Source: an uncultured Oscillospiraceae bacterium (GTDB taxonomy: Bacteria > Bacillota_A > Clostridia > Oscillospirales > Oscillospiraceae). From it: a stretch of DNA of 56,956 nt. Below, piece by piece: positions 25,968-32,634 of the stretch; the first letter of the stretch is position 1, and each line of letters begins with the position of its first letter. Location: positions 1 to 56,956 of the forward strand of contig CANRKN010000004.1 in NCBI GenBank assembly GCA_947631215.1. The letters are read 5' to 3'. Below the pieces are notes generated by a model, which made no database searches, was not told the origin of the DNA, and saw only the letters and a program-made list of their open reading frames with translations. A program made the translations under genes and the position numbers.

Positions 25968-25991
25968 ATATGAGAATAACTTATCTCATAT
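25968..25991. promoter_or_regulatory. Operator-like dyad over the DUF488 operon start site
   Basis: ATATGAGA (25968-25975) and TCTCATAT (25984-25991) are perfect 8-base arms around an 8-base centre. The dyad abuts the -10 box and covers the predicted transcription start on the minus strand, the usual place for a repressor. No regulator gene is in the operon. Confidence 0.6.
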
Positions 25992-26018
25992 TATACAGGC
26001 TGTATTATTTGTTGTCAA
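25990..26018 (-). promoter_or_regulatory. Consensus sigma-A promoter of the DUF488 operon
   Basis: On the minus strand TTGACA (26018-26013) and TATAAT (25995-25990) are both perfect and 17 bases apart. The predicted start is near 25983, giving a leader of about 77 bases. It is the best promoter match in the window. Confidence 0.88.
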
Positions 26019-26038
26019 TCTTATAGCACAACAAAACG

Positions 26039-26070
26039 CCCCCTTTGCATAGTATGGCATGCAAAGGGGG
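26039..26070 (+). promoter_or_regulatory. 12-bp inverted repeat with embedded CATAGTAT covering the cotJ ribosome site
   Basis: CCCCCTTTGCAT (26039-26050) pairs perfectly with ATGCAAAGGGGG (26059-26070) around an 8-base loop. GGGGG of the right arm is the ribosome site for the TTG at 26079. CATAGTAT (26048-26055) lies at the arm-loop junction and resembles a sigma-E or sigma-K -10; CACA at 26027-26030 is a possible sigma-K -35 at 17 bp. A T run (26074-26080) follows, so a terminator reading is also possible, but no co-directional gene lies upstream for 1.9 kb. Confidence 0.65.
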
Positions 26071-26078
26071 AAATTTTT

Positions 26079-26522
26079 TTGTCCGATAAAGATACTTGCA
26101 CCTACAAAGAGGGCCCCTTGCCCTCCTGCGCACCGCTGGCCGTGCCCATGCTGGCCGCACAGCAGCGCAGCGAACCCGCCTATGAGAGCGTGGACGCCCT
26201 GACCAAGGGTACGCTCTTTCCCGGGCTGGACCTGCCCTTTATGGATTACGTGGCCAAAGGCCCTGTGGAGGCTTCGCCGCTGACGGAGCTGATGGCCCTG
26301 GACTTCGTATGCCAGGAGCTGGCGCTGTACCTAGATACCCATCCGGGCGACGCCGAGGCCTTCAAGAAGTGGAAGAGCTTCGTCGCTCTCGCCAGGGAGG
26401 GCCGCAGGCGCTATAACGAGATGTGCGGCCCCGTCCAGCGCGGCGACACAGCCATGTTCGACGCCTGGGTCTGGCCCGAGGACCCCTGGCCCTGGAACGG
26501 CAGAAAGGCAGGTAAGAAATAA
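26079..26522 (+). CDS. cotJB: Spore coat CotJA-CotJB fusion protein
   Basis: 147 residues from TTG 26079, with GGGGG eight bases upstream. The N-terminal half is CotJA-like (PLAVPMLAAQQ, then ALTKGTLFPGLDLPF). From about residue 62 the protein is CotJB-like (LALYLDTHPGDAEAF, then YNEMCGPVQ and the terminal WPEDPWPWNG). In Bacillus these are two separate genes; here they form one frame without a stop or frameshift. CotJ proteins are inner spore coat components made in the mother cell. It overlaps cotJC by one base (TAATG). Confidence 0.88.
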   Translation: MSDKDTCTYKEGPLPSCAPLAVPMLAAQQRSEPAYESVDALTKGTLFPGLDLPFMDYVAKGPVEASPLTELMALDFVCQELALYLDTHPGDAEAFKKWKSFVALAREGRRRYNEMCGPVQRGDTAMFDAWVWPEDPWPWNGRKAGKK

Positions 26523-27124
26523 TGTTCGTATATGAGAAGAAGCTGCAATACCCCGTCAATATCAAAACGCCCAACCCAGCCATGGCGAAGTATATCATCA
26601 GCCAGTACGGCGGCCCTGACGGCGAACTGAGCGCGTCATTGCGCTATCTGAGTCAGCGGTATTCCATGCCGTACCCCGAGCTGAAGGCCGTTTTGACGGA
26701 CATCGGCGTAGAGGAGCTGGGCCATTTGGAAATGGTGGGCACCATCGTCCACCAGCTCACCCGGAACATGACCGTGGAGCAGCTGGAGAAGCAGGGCTTC
26801 CAGGACTACTTCGTGGACCACACCGCCGGCGTATACGCCCAGGCGGCCTCCGGCTTCCCGTACTCCGCCGCGACTTTCCAGGTGAAGGGCGACGTGATCG
26901 CGGACCTGGCTGAGGACATGGGCGCAGAGCAGAAGGCCCGTGTGACCTACGACAACATCCTGCGCATGTGCGACGACCCGGACGTGATCGACGTCATCCG
27001 GTTCCTGCGGGAGAGGGAGGTGGTCCACTTCCAGCGCTTCGGCGAGGCCATGGGCATCGCCACTGCCAAGATGGACCAGCACAACGTCTACGCCGTGAAC
27101 CCCGCGTTCGACAAGATGAAGTGA
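26522..27124 (+). CDS. cotJC: Spore coat protein CotJC, manganese-catalase family
   Basis: 200 residues. The catalase-like four-helix bundle carries the expected Glu/His metal ligands: EELGHLEMV near residue 65, and later EDMGAEQKAR and REREVVHFQRFGEA. The start MFVYEKKLQYPV is typical of CotJC. It may protect the spore coat from peroxide or simply be structural. It is coupled to the CotJA-CotJB gene and followed by a terminator. Confidence 0.93.
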   Translation: MFVYEKKLQYPVNIKTPNPAMAKYIISQYGGPDGELSASLRYLSQRYSMPYPELKAVLTDIGVEELGHLEMVGTIVHQLTRNMTVEQLEKQGFQDYFVDHTAGVYAQAASGFPYSAATFQVKGDVIADLAEDMGAEQKARVTYDNILRMCDDPDVIDVIRFLREREVVHFQRFGEAMGIATAKMDQHNVYAVNPAFDKMK

Positions 27125-27133
27125 CGACAACAA

Positions 27134-27160
27134 GGCCGGCCGGGAAGATCCCGGCCGGTC
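27134..27160. terminator. Terminator between cotJC and the convergent membrane-protein gene
   Basis: GGCCGGCCGGG (27134-27144) pairs with CCCGGCCGGTC (27150-27160), 11 bp with one G-T pair, loop AAGAT, then ATCTTT. It lies five bases before the end of the opposing gene. Confidence 0.75.
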
Positions 27161-27164
27161 ATCT

Positions 27165-27728
27165 TTACAGGTCTATATGGGCGGCGGGCCGGCCCTTGTA
27201 GAGGGCCGCCAGCCGCTTTGCTTTTTCCACGTTCCACTCGCCCAGCTGAAAGACGATGGTCTTGCCGGTCTCCTCCGGCCCATCGGCGTAGGAGACCACG
27301 AGATAGCGGGTAAAGGTGCGCAGGGTCTTGCGCCGCACCCATAGAAGCCTTGGCACGAACTGCTTTTCCACTTCCTTTTGGGTCAGGACGGACAGGGCCC
27401 GTATCTTCTCGTCCGGCAGGTCGAACACCTGGTTCATGGCGCTGATAGAAAGCCGGTCCGGGAAGCTCTCCACCCGGCACTTTACGCCCTCCGCCAGAGG
27501 GAGGCCAGCGGCATGGCGGAAGGCGGCGGCATAGATGGGCTTTCCGGGCTTTGGGGCCTTTTTCTTATGAAAGAGGCAGAAGATAGCCTCGCCCGTGAGC
27601 AGCACGCCGATACCGGCCAAAATGGCCGCCAGATCGTCGTTCACGCCCATATAGCTCACCGCGAGAACGAGGCACGCAAGCCCCGCGATGAGGCTCAAAA
27701 CGGCCAGCGCCCTGAGGGCTTTACGCAT
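27165..27728 (-). CDS. Membrane-anchored protein with a cytosolic PH-like domain, unknown
   Basis: 187 residues from ATG 27728, with AGGAGG seven bases upstream. Two close hydrophobic helices are at about 7-27 and 32-52, then a basic stretch (HKKKAPKPGK) and a mixed alpha/beta cytosolic domain of about 130 residues. The latter part (KTIVFQLGEWNVEKAKRLA) is reminiscent of small PH-like domains, but I do not recognise the family. It lies between cotJC (convergent) and pfp (upstream, same strand) and is separated from pfp by a terminator, so it may need its own promoter, which I could not find. Confidence 0.6.
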   Translation of the reverse strand: MRKALRALAVLSLIAGLACLVLAVSYMGVNDDLAAILAGIGVLLTGEAIFCLFHKKKAPKPGKPIYAAAFRHAAGLPLAEGVKCRVESFPDRLSISAMNQVFDLPDEKIRALSVLTQKEVEKQFVPRLLWVRRKTLRTFTRYLVVSYADGPEETGKTIVFQLGEWNVEKAKRLAALYKGRPAAHIDL

Positions 27729-27757
27729 CCCGTCACCTCCTTGCATACCGGAAAACA

Positions 27758-27784
27758 GACCGGCTGGGGGATACCCAGCCGGTC
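27758..27784 (-). terminator. Terminator after pfp
   Basis: GACCGGCTGGG (27758-27768) and CCCAGCCGGTC (27774-27784) pair over 11 bp. On the minus strand the right arm is followed by TGTTTTCC. Confidence 0.75.
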
Positions 27785-27796
27785 ATAAGTTCATTT

Positions 27797-29038
27797 TTAA
27801 GCCTGGACCTTCTTCAGCTTCGCGTACCGGGGCAGGGAGCACTCGGTGGGGCGCTCGGGCTCGCCCTGGATGAGGGGCAGCACATAGTCGATGAAGTCCT
27901 TGGTCACGTTGTTGTGCTCAGGGGTGATCCACTCCAGAGGCACCTTCTTCTCCGCATTGGCCACGGCGGTAAGGGGGAGGAGGATGTACTTGCAGACGTA
28001 ATTGCCGTCAGCGTCCTTGTCCCGCTCAAAGGCCACCATCTTGCCGGTCTCGCCGGCCACGGCGGCCTCCACGGCCTTGCGGCCCGCCATCTCGGCCTCC
28101 TCCAGGTCGGTCTTGGAGGCCAAGTGGGCACCGCAGCGCTGGAGCAGGCTCAGCTCGATGGGGCGGACCTTGGCGCCGGTGCGCTCCTTGACCATCTCAG
28201 CCAGGCGGGAGGCAAGACCGCCAAGCTGGGCATGGCCGAAGCCGTCGGTGGAGCTGGTCTTGGCCTGGGAGACGAAGGTGCCGTCGGCGAAGTGCAGGCC
28301 CTCGGACACGGCCACCAGGCAGTTTTTCTTCTCGTTGTATATGCGCTCCACATCGTTCAGGAACGCGTCCATATCGAAGTCCACCTCGGGCAGATACACC
28401 AGGTCGGGGCCGGAGCCGAAGTAGGTAGCGAGAGCGGCGGAGCCGGCCAGCCATCCCGCGTGGCGGCCCATGATCTCGATGATGGTCACCTGGCCGGTGG
28501 GGTAGACCTTGCCGTCCTTGCTCACTTCCATGGCGCTGGTGGCGATGTACTTGGCCGCGGAGGCGAAGCCGGGGCAGTGGTCGGTGCCGAACAGGTCGTT
28601 GTCGATGGTCTTGGGGATGCCCATGACATGGCAGTCCCAGCCGGACTTGGACATATAGCGGCTTATCTTGTCGCAGGTATCCATGGAGTCGTTGCCGCCG
28701 TTATAGAAGAAGTAGCGGACGTTGTGCTTTTTGAACACCTCCAGGATGCGCTTATAGTCGGTGTCGTCCACGTCGGGGTCGGCCAGCTTATAGCGGCAGG
28801 AGCCCAGCTCGGAGGACGGGGTGTTCTTCAGATACGCCAGCTCCTGGGGGTCCTCCTTGCCCATATCGTAGAGCTTGTCGGCCAGAACGCCGGTGATGCC
28901 GTGGTCGGCGCCCAGCACCTGGGTGATCTCCTCCGCTTCCAGAGCGGCGCTGATGGCGCCGTATGCGCTGGCGTTGATGACGGAAGTGGGCCCGCCGGAC
29001 TGCCCGATGATGCAGGCGCCTGTAAGTTTATCTGCCAT
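27797..29038 (-). CDS. pfp: 6-phosphofructokinase, probable pyrophosphate-dependent type
   Basis: 413 residues from ATG 29038 with GGAGG eight bases upstream; the in-frame TTG at 29053 is inside that site. Converts fructose 6-phosphate to the 1,6-bisphosphate. It starts GACIIGQSGGPTSVINAS. The phosphoryl-donor loop reads GGNDSMDT where ATP enzymes have GGDGS, and PKTIDNDL, EIMGRHAGW and a late substrate region follow. Length and loop favour a PPi-using enzyme, but donor choice cannot be proved from sequence. It is divergent from fba, the next glycolytic step, and the two promoters overlap. Confidence 0.85.
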   Translation of the reverse strand: MADKLTGACIIGQSGGPTSVINASAYGAISAALEAEEITQVLGADHGITGVLADKLYDMGKEDPQELAYLKNTPSSELGSCRYKLADPDVDDTDYKRILEVFKKHNVRYFFYNGGNDSMDTCDKISRYMSKSGWDCHVMGIPKTIDNDLFGTDHCPGFASAAKYIATSAMEVSKDGKVYPTGQVTIIEIMGRHAGWLAGSAALATYFGSGPDLVYLPEVDFDMDAFLNDVERIYNEKKNCLVAVSEGLHFADGTFVSQAKTSSTDGFGHAQLGGLASRLAEMVKERTGAKVRPIELSLLQRCGAHLASKTDLEEAEMAGRKAVEAAVAGETGKMVAFERDKDADGNYVCKYILLPLTAVANAEKKVPLEWITPEHNNVTKDFIDYVLPLIQGEPERPTECSLPRYAKLKKVQA

Positions 29039-29069
29039 GTGTTTTTCCTCCAAAATAAATAAGTTTTGG

Positions 29070-29098
29070 TTGATTATAGCATAAATGTGCGGTAAAAT
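29070..29098 (+). promoter_or_regulatory. Sigma-A promoter for fba, interlocked with the pfp promoter
   Basis: TTGATT (29070-29075), 17 bases, then TAAAAT (29093-29098). The predicted start near 29105 gives a 32-base leader with AAAGGAG. Its -35 box overlaps the -10 box of the divergent pfp promoter. Confidence 0.7.
29073..29081 (-). promoter_or_regulatory. Extended -10 promoter for pfp
   Basis: On the minus strand TGCTATAAT is a perfect extended -10 (29081-29073). The -35 position holds only TTTATT, which an extended -10 can tolerate. The start would be near 29066, giving a leader of about 28 bases. Confidence 0.65.
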
Positions 29099-29136
29099 AA
29101 AGAGTATGGAAAAATAAAGTAAAGGAGTCTTTTCTT

Positions 29137-30105
29137 ATGCCTCTGGTAACTTCCACCGAAATGTTCAAGAAGGCCTATGACGGCGGCTACGCCGTCGGCG
29201 CTTTCAACGTCAACAACATGGAGATCCTCCAGGCCATCACCGAGGCCTGCCGCGAGGAGCACGCTCCCGTGATCCTGCAGGTGTCCAAGGGCGCCCGCGC
29301 CTATGCCAACCACACCTATCTGGTGAAGCTGGTGGAGGCCGCCGTCATCGAGTGCCCGGAGATCCCCATCGTGCTGCATCTGGACCACGGCCCCGACTTC
29401 GAGACCTGCAAGGCCTGCATCGACGGCGGCTTCACCTCCGTCATGATCGACGCCTCCTCCAAGCCCTTCGCCGAGAACATAGAGATCACCAAGAAGGTGG
29501 TCGAGTATGCCCATGACCACGGCGTGGTCGTGGAGGCTGAGCTGGGCACCCTGGCCGGCGTGGAGGACGAGGTAAAGGTCTCCGCCGAGGATTCCTCCTA
29601 TACCCACCCCGAAGAGGTGGAGGAGTTCGTGACGAAGACCGGCTGCGACAGCCTGGCCATCGCCATCGGCACCAGCCACGGCGCCTATAAGTTCACTGCC
29701 GCCCAGTGCACCCGCAATGCCCAGGGCATCCTTGTGCCGCCTCCTCTGCGCTTCGACGTGCTGGAAGAGGTCTCCAAGCGCCTGCCCGGCTTCCCCATCG
29801 TGCTGCACGGCTCTTCCTCCGTGCCCCAGAACTACGTAAAGATGATCAACGACCACGGCGGCAAGATGCCCGACGCCATCGGCATCCCCGAGGATGAGTT
29901 GCGCAAGGCGGCCACCAGCAGCGTCTGCAAGATCAACATCGACTCCGACCTGCGGCTGACCATGACCGGCACCATCCGCCAGTTCTTCGACGAGCATCCC
30001 GACAAGTTCGACCCCCGCGAGTACCTGAAGCCTGCCCGCGCCAACATCAAGGAGCTGGTCCGCCACAAGCTGATCGACGTGCTTGGCTGCGCCGGCAAGG
30101 CCTGA
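29137..30105 (+). CDS. fba: Class II fructose-bisphosphate aldolase
   Basis: 322 residues. Splits fructose 1,6-bisphosphate using a zinc ion. The metal site HLDHGPDF (about residue 83) and the following VEAELGTLAGVEDE are typical, as are AFNVNNMEILQA at the start, GTSHGAYKF, LHGSSSVP and KINIDSDLR. AAAGGAG precedes the ATG. The P-type ATPase-like gene follows after 7 bases with no terminator, so they share a transcript. Confidence 0.96.
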   Translation: MPLVTSTEMFKKAYDGGYAVGAFNVNNMEILQAITEACREEHAPVILQVSKGARAYANHTYLVKLVEAAVIECPEIPIVLHLDHGPDFETCKACIDGGFTSVMIDASSKPFAENIEITKKVVEYAHDHGVVVEAELGTLAGVEDEVKVSAEDSSYTHPEEVEEFVTKTGCDSLAIAIGTSHGAYKFTAAQCTRNAQGILVPPPLRFDVLEEVSKRLPGFPIVLHGSSSVPQNYVKMINDHGGKMPDAIGIPEDELRKAATSSVCKINIDSDLRLTMTGTIRQFFDEHPDKFDPREYLKPARANIKELVRHKLIDVLGCAGKA

Positions 30106-30112
30106 GGCATAA

Positions 30113-31816
30113 ATGGGCTTTATACGGGAGATAAAACAAGCCGCCGACGGCCACGGCCATGACTGCACCTGCGACGAGTGCATGGCTGAGCATCACCACG
30201 AGCATCACGGCTTCGACACCGTGATGGTCTGGCGCCTCGTCACCGCCGCCGCCTTTTTCCTGGGCGGCGTGGCGACGGAGCACTCCATCCCCTGGCTGAG
30301 CATCACCCTGAACGTGCTGGCTATCCTCTGCGCGGGCTACGACGTGTTCATCCGCGCGGCGGCCAATATCATCAAAAAGCGTCTTTTCGACGAGAGCCTC
30401 CTGATGAGCGTGGTGGCCATCGCATCGGTCATCATCAAGGAGGCCAGCGAGGGCGCCTCGGTGATGATCCTCTACCAGCTGGGCGAGCTGTTCCAGGGCT
30501 ATGCCGTGGCGAAGGTGCGTCAGAACATCGAGGGCCTCATGGAGAACCGCTCTCCCGAGGCCAGCGCTGTTCTGGCCGATGTGCGCTCCGATAAGGGGCC
30601 CAAGGGCCGCACGGAGGAGTTTATCACCCATTTTGCCCGCATCTATACGCCGGTGGTATTGGGCATCGCGGTCGTCATCGCCGCGGTGTCCCCGCTGGCG
30701 CTGCACACCACCGTGACCGAGGGCATATACCGCGCCCTCGTGCTCATGGTCATCGCCTGCCCCTGCGCCATTGTCATCTCCGTGCCCCTGAGCTATTTCG
30801 CGGGCATCGGCGGGGCGACGAGGCAGGGTATCCTCTTCAAAAACACCTGCGCCATGGACGACGTGGCCCGGGCCAAGGCCGTGGTCTTCGACAAGACTGG
30901 CGCGCTGGAAGGGGAGGGCCTTCGGGTCACCTCCGTCAAGAGCGAGCGCATGGACGCGGACGTGTTTTTGCGCATCGCAGCCCATGCCTGCGCCTACGCC
31001 GAGGGCCCCTATGCCGAGGCCATCAAGGCGGCCTACAAGGGCGTCATCTACATCGAGCTCATCCAGAGCTTCCAGCCCCGGACAGGCGCCTTTGGCGTCA
31101 CCGTGGAGGTGGACGGGGTGCAGATCATCCTGGGCCCCTTGGATATGCTCCAGGGCGCCGGCGTGGAGCCGGGAGAGGACAGGCTCAATGAAAACTGCGT
31201 ATACATGGCCATCAACGGCCAGTACGCCGGCCGCATCGTGTTCGGCAGCGTGGCGAAGCCCGACGCCCAAGGCACGGTGACGGTGCTCTCCTGGGACAAG
31301 GACCGGCAGATCGCCATGCTCACCGACGACAGCCCCGCCGCCGCGGAGAAATTCGCCCGGCAGGTGGGCATCGGGGAGTTCTACCCCGACTGCCCGCCCT
31401 CGGAGAAGGTGGCGGTGGTGAAGGAGATACAAAACCGCCAAATCAAACGCGGCACCCTCATCTTCGTGGGCGACGCGGAGACAAGCAGCGAGTGCATCCG
31501 CCAGGCGGACGTGGGCGTGAGTCTTCATGGCGCCACCTCCGACGCGGCCATTCAGGCGGCGGATGTGGTCATCATGGGCGCGGCGCCGTCGAAAGTCGTC
31601 ACCGCCCTGGACGCGGCCAAGCACACCCGCTCCATCGTCTGGCAGAACATCGTCTTTGCCTTGGCTTTCAAGGCTATCATCCTGGTGCTGGACATGTTCG
31701 GCACCTGCCCGCTGTGGCTGGCGGTGTTCGCGGATGTGGGCGTGGCGCTCTTGGCCGTGCTCAACTCCCTGCGGGCCTTCGTCATGCGGGAGCCCGTGAT
31801 ACCAAAAGAGGAATAA
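30113..31816 (+). CDS. Degenerate heavy-metal P-type ATPase lacking the actuator domain
   Basis: 567 residues, an uninterrupted frame. The N-terminus is His/Cys-rich (CTCDEC at 18-23, HHHEHH at 27-32). ZntA-like helices and the metal motif CPCAI (about 214) are kept, and the phosphorylation Asp is present (DKTGA near 260). However, after NRSPEASAVLADV the chain jumps directly to EEFITHFARIYTPVV, so the roughly 100-residue actuator domain with TGES is missing. DKTGT reads DKTGA, the TGD box reads TDD (about 403), the GDGxND box reads GDAETS (about 453) and the HP motif is absent. It is probably not an active pump; a metal-binding, sensing or partner role is possible. It sits after fba, which is unusual. 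Confidence 0.85.
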   Translation: MGFIREIKQAADGHGHDCTCDECMAEHHHEHHGFDTVMVWRLVTAAAFFLGGVATEHSIPWLSITLNVLAILCAGYDVFIRAAANIIKKRLFDESLLMSVVAIASVIIKEASEGASVMILYQLGELFQGYAVAKVRQNIEGLMENRSPEASAVLADVRSDKGPKGRTEEFITHFARIYTPVVLGIAVVIAAVSPLALHTTVTEGIYRALVLMVIACPCAIVISVPLSYFAGIGGATRQGILFKNTCAMDDVARAKAVVFDKTGALEGEGLRVTSVKSERMDADVFLRIAAHACAYAEGPYAEAIKAAYKGVIYIELIQSFQPRTGAFGVTVEVDGVQIILGPLDMLQGAGVEPGEDRLNENCVYMAINGQYAGRIVFGSVAKPDAQGTVTVLSWDKDRQIAMLTDDSPAAAEKFARQVGIGEFYPDCPPSEKVAVVKEIQNRQIKRGTLIFVGDAETSSECIRQADVGVSLHGATSDAAIQAADVVIMGAAPSKVVTALDAAKHTRSIVWQNIVFALAFKAIILVLDMFGTCPLWLAVFADVGVALLAVLNSLRAFVMREPVIPKEE

Positions 31817-31821
31817 AATGG

Positions 31822-31850
31822 AAGCGCCCCGGACCGCCGGGGCGCTTTTC
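31822..31850 (+). terminator. Intrinsic terminator after the P-type ATPase-like gene
   Basis: AAGCGCCCCGG (31822-31832) pairs with CCGGGGCGCTT (31837-31847) over 11 bp with an ACCG loop; CTTTTC closes it. Confidence 0.85.
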
Positions 31851-31859
31851 CTGTCCGAA

Positions 31860-31876
31860 TTAAGAGAATCTTAATA
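31860..31876. promoter_or_regulatory. Possible response-regulator box upstream of the two-component operon
   Basis: TTAAGA (31860-31865), GAA, TCTTAA (31869-31874) form a perfect dyad. TTAAGA and TTAATA (31871-31876) also form a direct repeat with an 11-base period, the spacing used by OmpR/PhoB-family dimers. It lies 65 bases before the regulator start. I could not find a clean -35/-10 pair here. Confidence 0.35.
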
Positions 31877-31940
31877 GATTGCCCCTTTTTTCTTTTTGTA
31901 ACTTGTGTTACTATTCGTGGGAAGGAGGCGAGCGAGAAAA

Positions 31941-32630
31941 GTGTACACCGTATTGATCTGCGACGACGACCGGGATATCCGCCGGGCGCTTCATATATAT
32001 CTCACCGGGGCAGGCTACCGCGTTCTGGAGGCCGTCAACGGCCGGGAGGCTCTGGAGACGGTGGACAGGGAGGAGGTACACCTCATTCTCCTGGACATCA
32101 TGATGCCGGAGCTGGACGGGGTGAGCGCCCTGACGCTCCTGCGGGAGCGGAGCGACAACATCCCCGTGATCCTGCTCACCGCCAAGAGCGAGGACAGCGA
32201 CAAGATCATGGGCCTGGAGCTGGGAGCCGACGACTACGTGACCAAGCCCTTCAACGCCCAGGAGGTCATCGCCCGAGTGAAGGCCCTGCTGCGCCGGTAT
32301 ATGCGCATGGGCCAGCGGGAGGAGAAGCCCTCCGTCCTGACCCTGGGCGGCATCGAGATGGACGACGACACCAAGACCGTCACCGTGGACGGGGACGAGA
32401 TCACCATCACGCCCAAGGAGTACGATATTTTGAAGTTCTTCCTGGAGAACCCCGGCAAGGTGTTCTCCAGCCGGGAGATATACCGCCGGGTATGGCAGGA
32501 CACGCCCATGGGGGCGGAGGGGACGGTGGCCGTCCATATCCGCCACCTGCGGGAGAAGGTGGAGATCGACCCTGCCGAGCCCCGGTATTTGAAGGTTGTC
32601 TGGGGAAAGGGCTATAAGATCGAGGGGTGA
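31941..32630 (+). CDS. OmpR-family response regulator
   Basis: 229 residues from GTG 31941; AAGGAGG lies upstream with a longish 12-base spacing, and the longer TTG start at 31905 is rejected because the protein should begin VYTVLICDDD. The receiver domain (1-120) has the acidic pair DDD, the phospho-Asp in LLDIMMPELDG, the Thr in LLTAKSE and the Lys in VTKPFN. The winged-helix domain (about 135-229) has ITPKEYDILKFF and HIRHLREKVE. It is coupled to the adjacent sensor kinase; the pair is closest to VanR/VanS-type systems, but the signal is unknown. Confidence 0.93.
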   Translation: MYTVLICDDDRDIRRALHIYLTGAGYRVLEAVNGREALETVDREEVHLILLDIMMPELDGVSALTLLRERSDNIPVILLTAKSEDSDKIMGLELGADDYVTKPFNAQEVIARVKALLRRYMRMGQREEKPSVLTLGGIEMDDDTKTVTVDGDEITITPKEYDILKFFLENPGKVFSSREIYRRVWQDTPMGAEGTVAVHIRHLREKVEIDPAEPRYLKVVWGKGYKIEG

Positions 32631-32634
32631 CGGG

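Noticed and set aside
25907..26078. tRNA or riboswitch in the AT-rich gap between the DUF488 operon and cotJ
   Set aside because: No cloverleaf or known aptamer pattern; the gap is explained by a promoter, a dyad and the cotJ hairpin.
27914..29062. 382-codon open frame opposite pfp
   Set aside because: Shadow frame; pfp has all family motifs, a ribosome site and a promoter.
30113..31816. Calling the P-type ATPase-like gene a pseudogene
   Set aside because: The frame is intact, helices and metal site are conserved, and the losses are clean; the label degenerate but expressed is safer.
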